A stretch of DNA of 6,913 nt from assembly GCA_003524705.1 (NCBI GenBank), contig DQGV01000383.1, positions 1-6,913 of the forward strand. The letters run 5' to 3'. Source of the stretch: Anaerolineae bacterium. GTDB taxonomy: Bacteria > Chloroflexota > Anaerolineae > Anaerolineales > Villigracilaceae. Shown one piece after another: positions 6,581 to 6,913 of this stretch (its first letter is position 1; each line of letters starts with the position of its first letter). The position numbers were made by a program, and so were the translations under genes. The notes under the pieces were generated by a model. It did no database searches. It had not been told where the DNA came from and was given only the letters and a program-made list of their open reading frames with translations.

Positions 6581-6602
6581 ATACCACAGGTAGGGTTGTC
6601 AA
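6578..6602 (-). promoter_or_regulatory. Predicted rplI promoter (extended -10)
   Basis: Minus-strand TGGTATACT (6586-6578) is an extended -10 (TGn plus TATACT). A perfect TTGACA (6602-6597) lies upstream, but the spacer is only 13 bases, too short for a standard -35/-10 pair. The extended -10 may therefore carry the activity. The predicted start near 6571 would give a leader of about 57 bases before the rplI ATG. Confidence 0.5.
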
Positions 6603-6629
6603 CTCGAAAAAATAAGATAAGATATTGTC
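6596..6629 (+). promoter_or_regulatory. Predicted promoter of the DivIC-like gene, leaderless
   Basis: TTGTCA (6596-6601), a 16-base spacer, and TAAGAT (6618-6623) form a plausible sigma-70 promoter. The -10 ends 6 bases before the ATG at 6630, so transcription would begin at or beside the start codon. No Shine-Dalgarno sequence is present. A second TAAGAT overlaps at 6613-6618. The -35 shares five bases with the opposing TTGACA. Confidence 0.55.
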
Positions 6630-6913
6630 ATGTTCAAGTTTCCCATCAGTTTTCGGCGCGTGCTTACCTTTGCAGGTATTTTCATTTTGATTTTATTTGT
6701 GATTGAATTTAACTCACGCTTAGAAGAACTGAATCGCTTAAACGAACAACGAGAACAAGTGCAAGCCATGGCAACTGAAGCGATGCTAACTCAAATTGCA
6801 TTACAAACTCAAGTTGCTTATGCAGGGTCTGATGATGCTGTGGAAGAGTGGGCACGTAGCGAAGGGCATTACATTCAAGAAGGCGACCAACCTGTGATTC
6901 CACTCGGCGTGCC
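6630..6913 (+). CDS. FtsB/DivIC-like septum formation initiator, 3'-truncated by window edge
   Basis: 94 complete codons are visible before the window ends. The product is a small bitopic protein: basic N-terminus (MFKFPISFRRV), one transmembrane helix (about 11-26), and an extracytoplasmic coiled-coil-like stretch (about 27-62, rich in Leu, Glu and Gln: SRLEELNRLNEQREQVQ). It is followed by VEEWARSEGHYIQEGDQPVIPLG (71-93), which resembles the C-terminal segment of the FtsB/DivIC septum initiator family in which a coiled coil precedes an EEWAREEG-like motif. Family members join FtsL/FtsQ-type proteins in the divisome that activates septal peptidoglycan synthesis. Family length is usually about 100-130 residues, so only a short tail should be missing. 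It is read divergently from rplI. The start is chosen because it gives the full N-terminal anchor, and it has no Shine-Dalgarno. Confidence 0.8.
   Translation, partial: MFKFPISFRRVLTFAGIFILILFVIEFNSRLEELNRLNEQREQVQAMATEAMLTQIALQTQVAYAGSDDAVEEWARSEGHYIQEGDQPVIPLGV

Noticed and set aside
6514..6629. Riboswitch or small RNA in the rplI leader.
   Set aside because: Only one short hairpin is visible, and no known riboswitch core or conserved ribosomal leader motif can be recognised.
6709..6903. Minus-strand reading frame of 64 codons at the right end.
   Set aside because: It is antisense to the DivIC-like gene, has no family features, and its hydrophobic-looking content mirrors the plus-strand coding.
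1..6913. A new defence, CRISPR or mobile system.
   Set aside because: All coding space is accounted for by envelope, ribosome and small membrane protein genes; there are no spaced direct repeats, nucleases, transposases or integrases, and composition is even.

Overview
This window looks like chromosomal DNA of a Chloroflexota bacterium, most likely of the Anaerolineae type. That is an inference from style, not a database match. The clues are two membrane-anchored proteins with Thr/Pro-rich 'PTPTP' linkers, a RodZ-like protein with a duplicated helix-turn-helix, a short FtsB/DivIC-like protein with the segment EEWARSEGHYIQEGDQPVIP, and -10 boxes lying directly before start codons. Base composition is moderate and even. 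I see no mobile element, tRNA, rRNA or CRISPR array, and no gap longer than about 120 bases.

Layout. The plus-strand left block (1-2895) holds the 3' part of a MurJ-type lipid II flippase, then a membrane-anchored tetratricopeptide-like protein with its own promoter-like start, then a small four-helix membrane protein of CopD-like type only 5 bases further on. Two back-to-back intrinsic terminators (2923-2980) separate this block from a convergent minus-strand block read right to left: rplI (ribosomal protein L9), a RodZ-like envelope/cell-shape protein, and rimO (ribosomal protein S12 methylthiotransferase). Right of rplI lies a 116-base divergent promoter region, then the start of an FtsB/DivIC-like cell-division gene on the plus strand, which is cut by the window end.

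How the genes relate. Three of the seven genes (murJ, rodZ-like, divIC-like) belong to cell-wall synthesis, shape and division, and two (rplI, rimO) to the ribosome. This is a housekeeping neighbourhood and not a defence or accessory island. I found no convincing new multi-gene system. The most interesting features are (1) an apparent leaderless-start signature: TAnnnT hexamers ending 6-7 bases before three ATGs that lack a usable Shine-Dalgarno site, while rimO inside its operon has a clear one; (2) the RodZ-like protein with two complete HTH domains separated by a long acidic linker; (3) a compact divergent promoter with overlapping -35 elements and a palindrome over the rplI -10/start region; and (4) an uncharacterised TPR/CopD-like gene pair.
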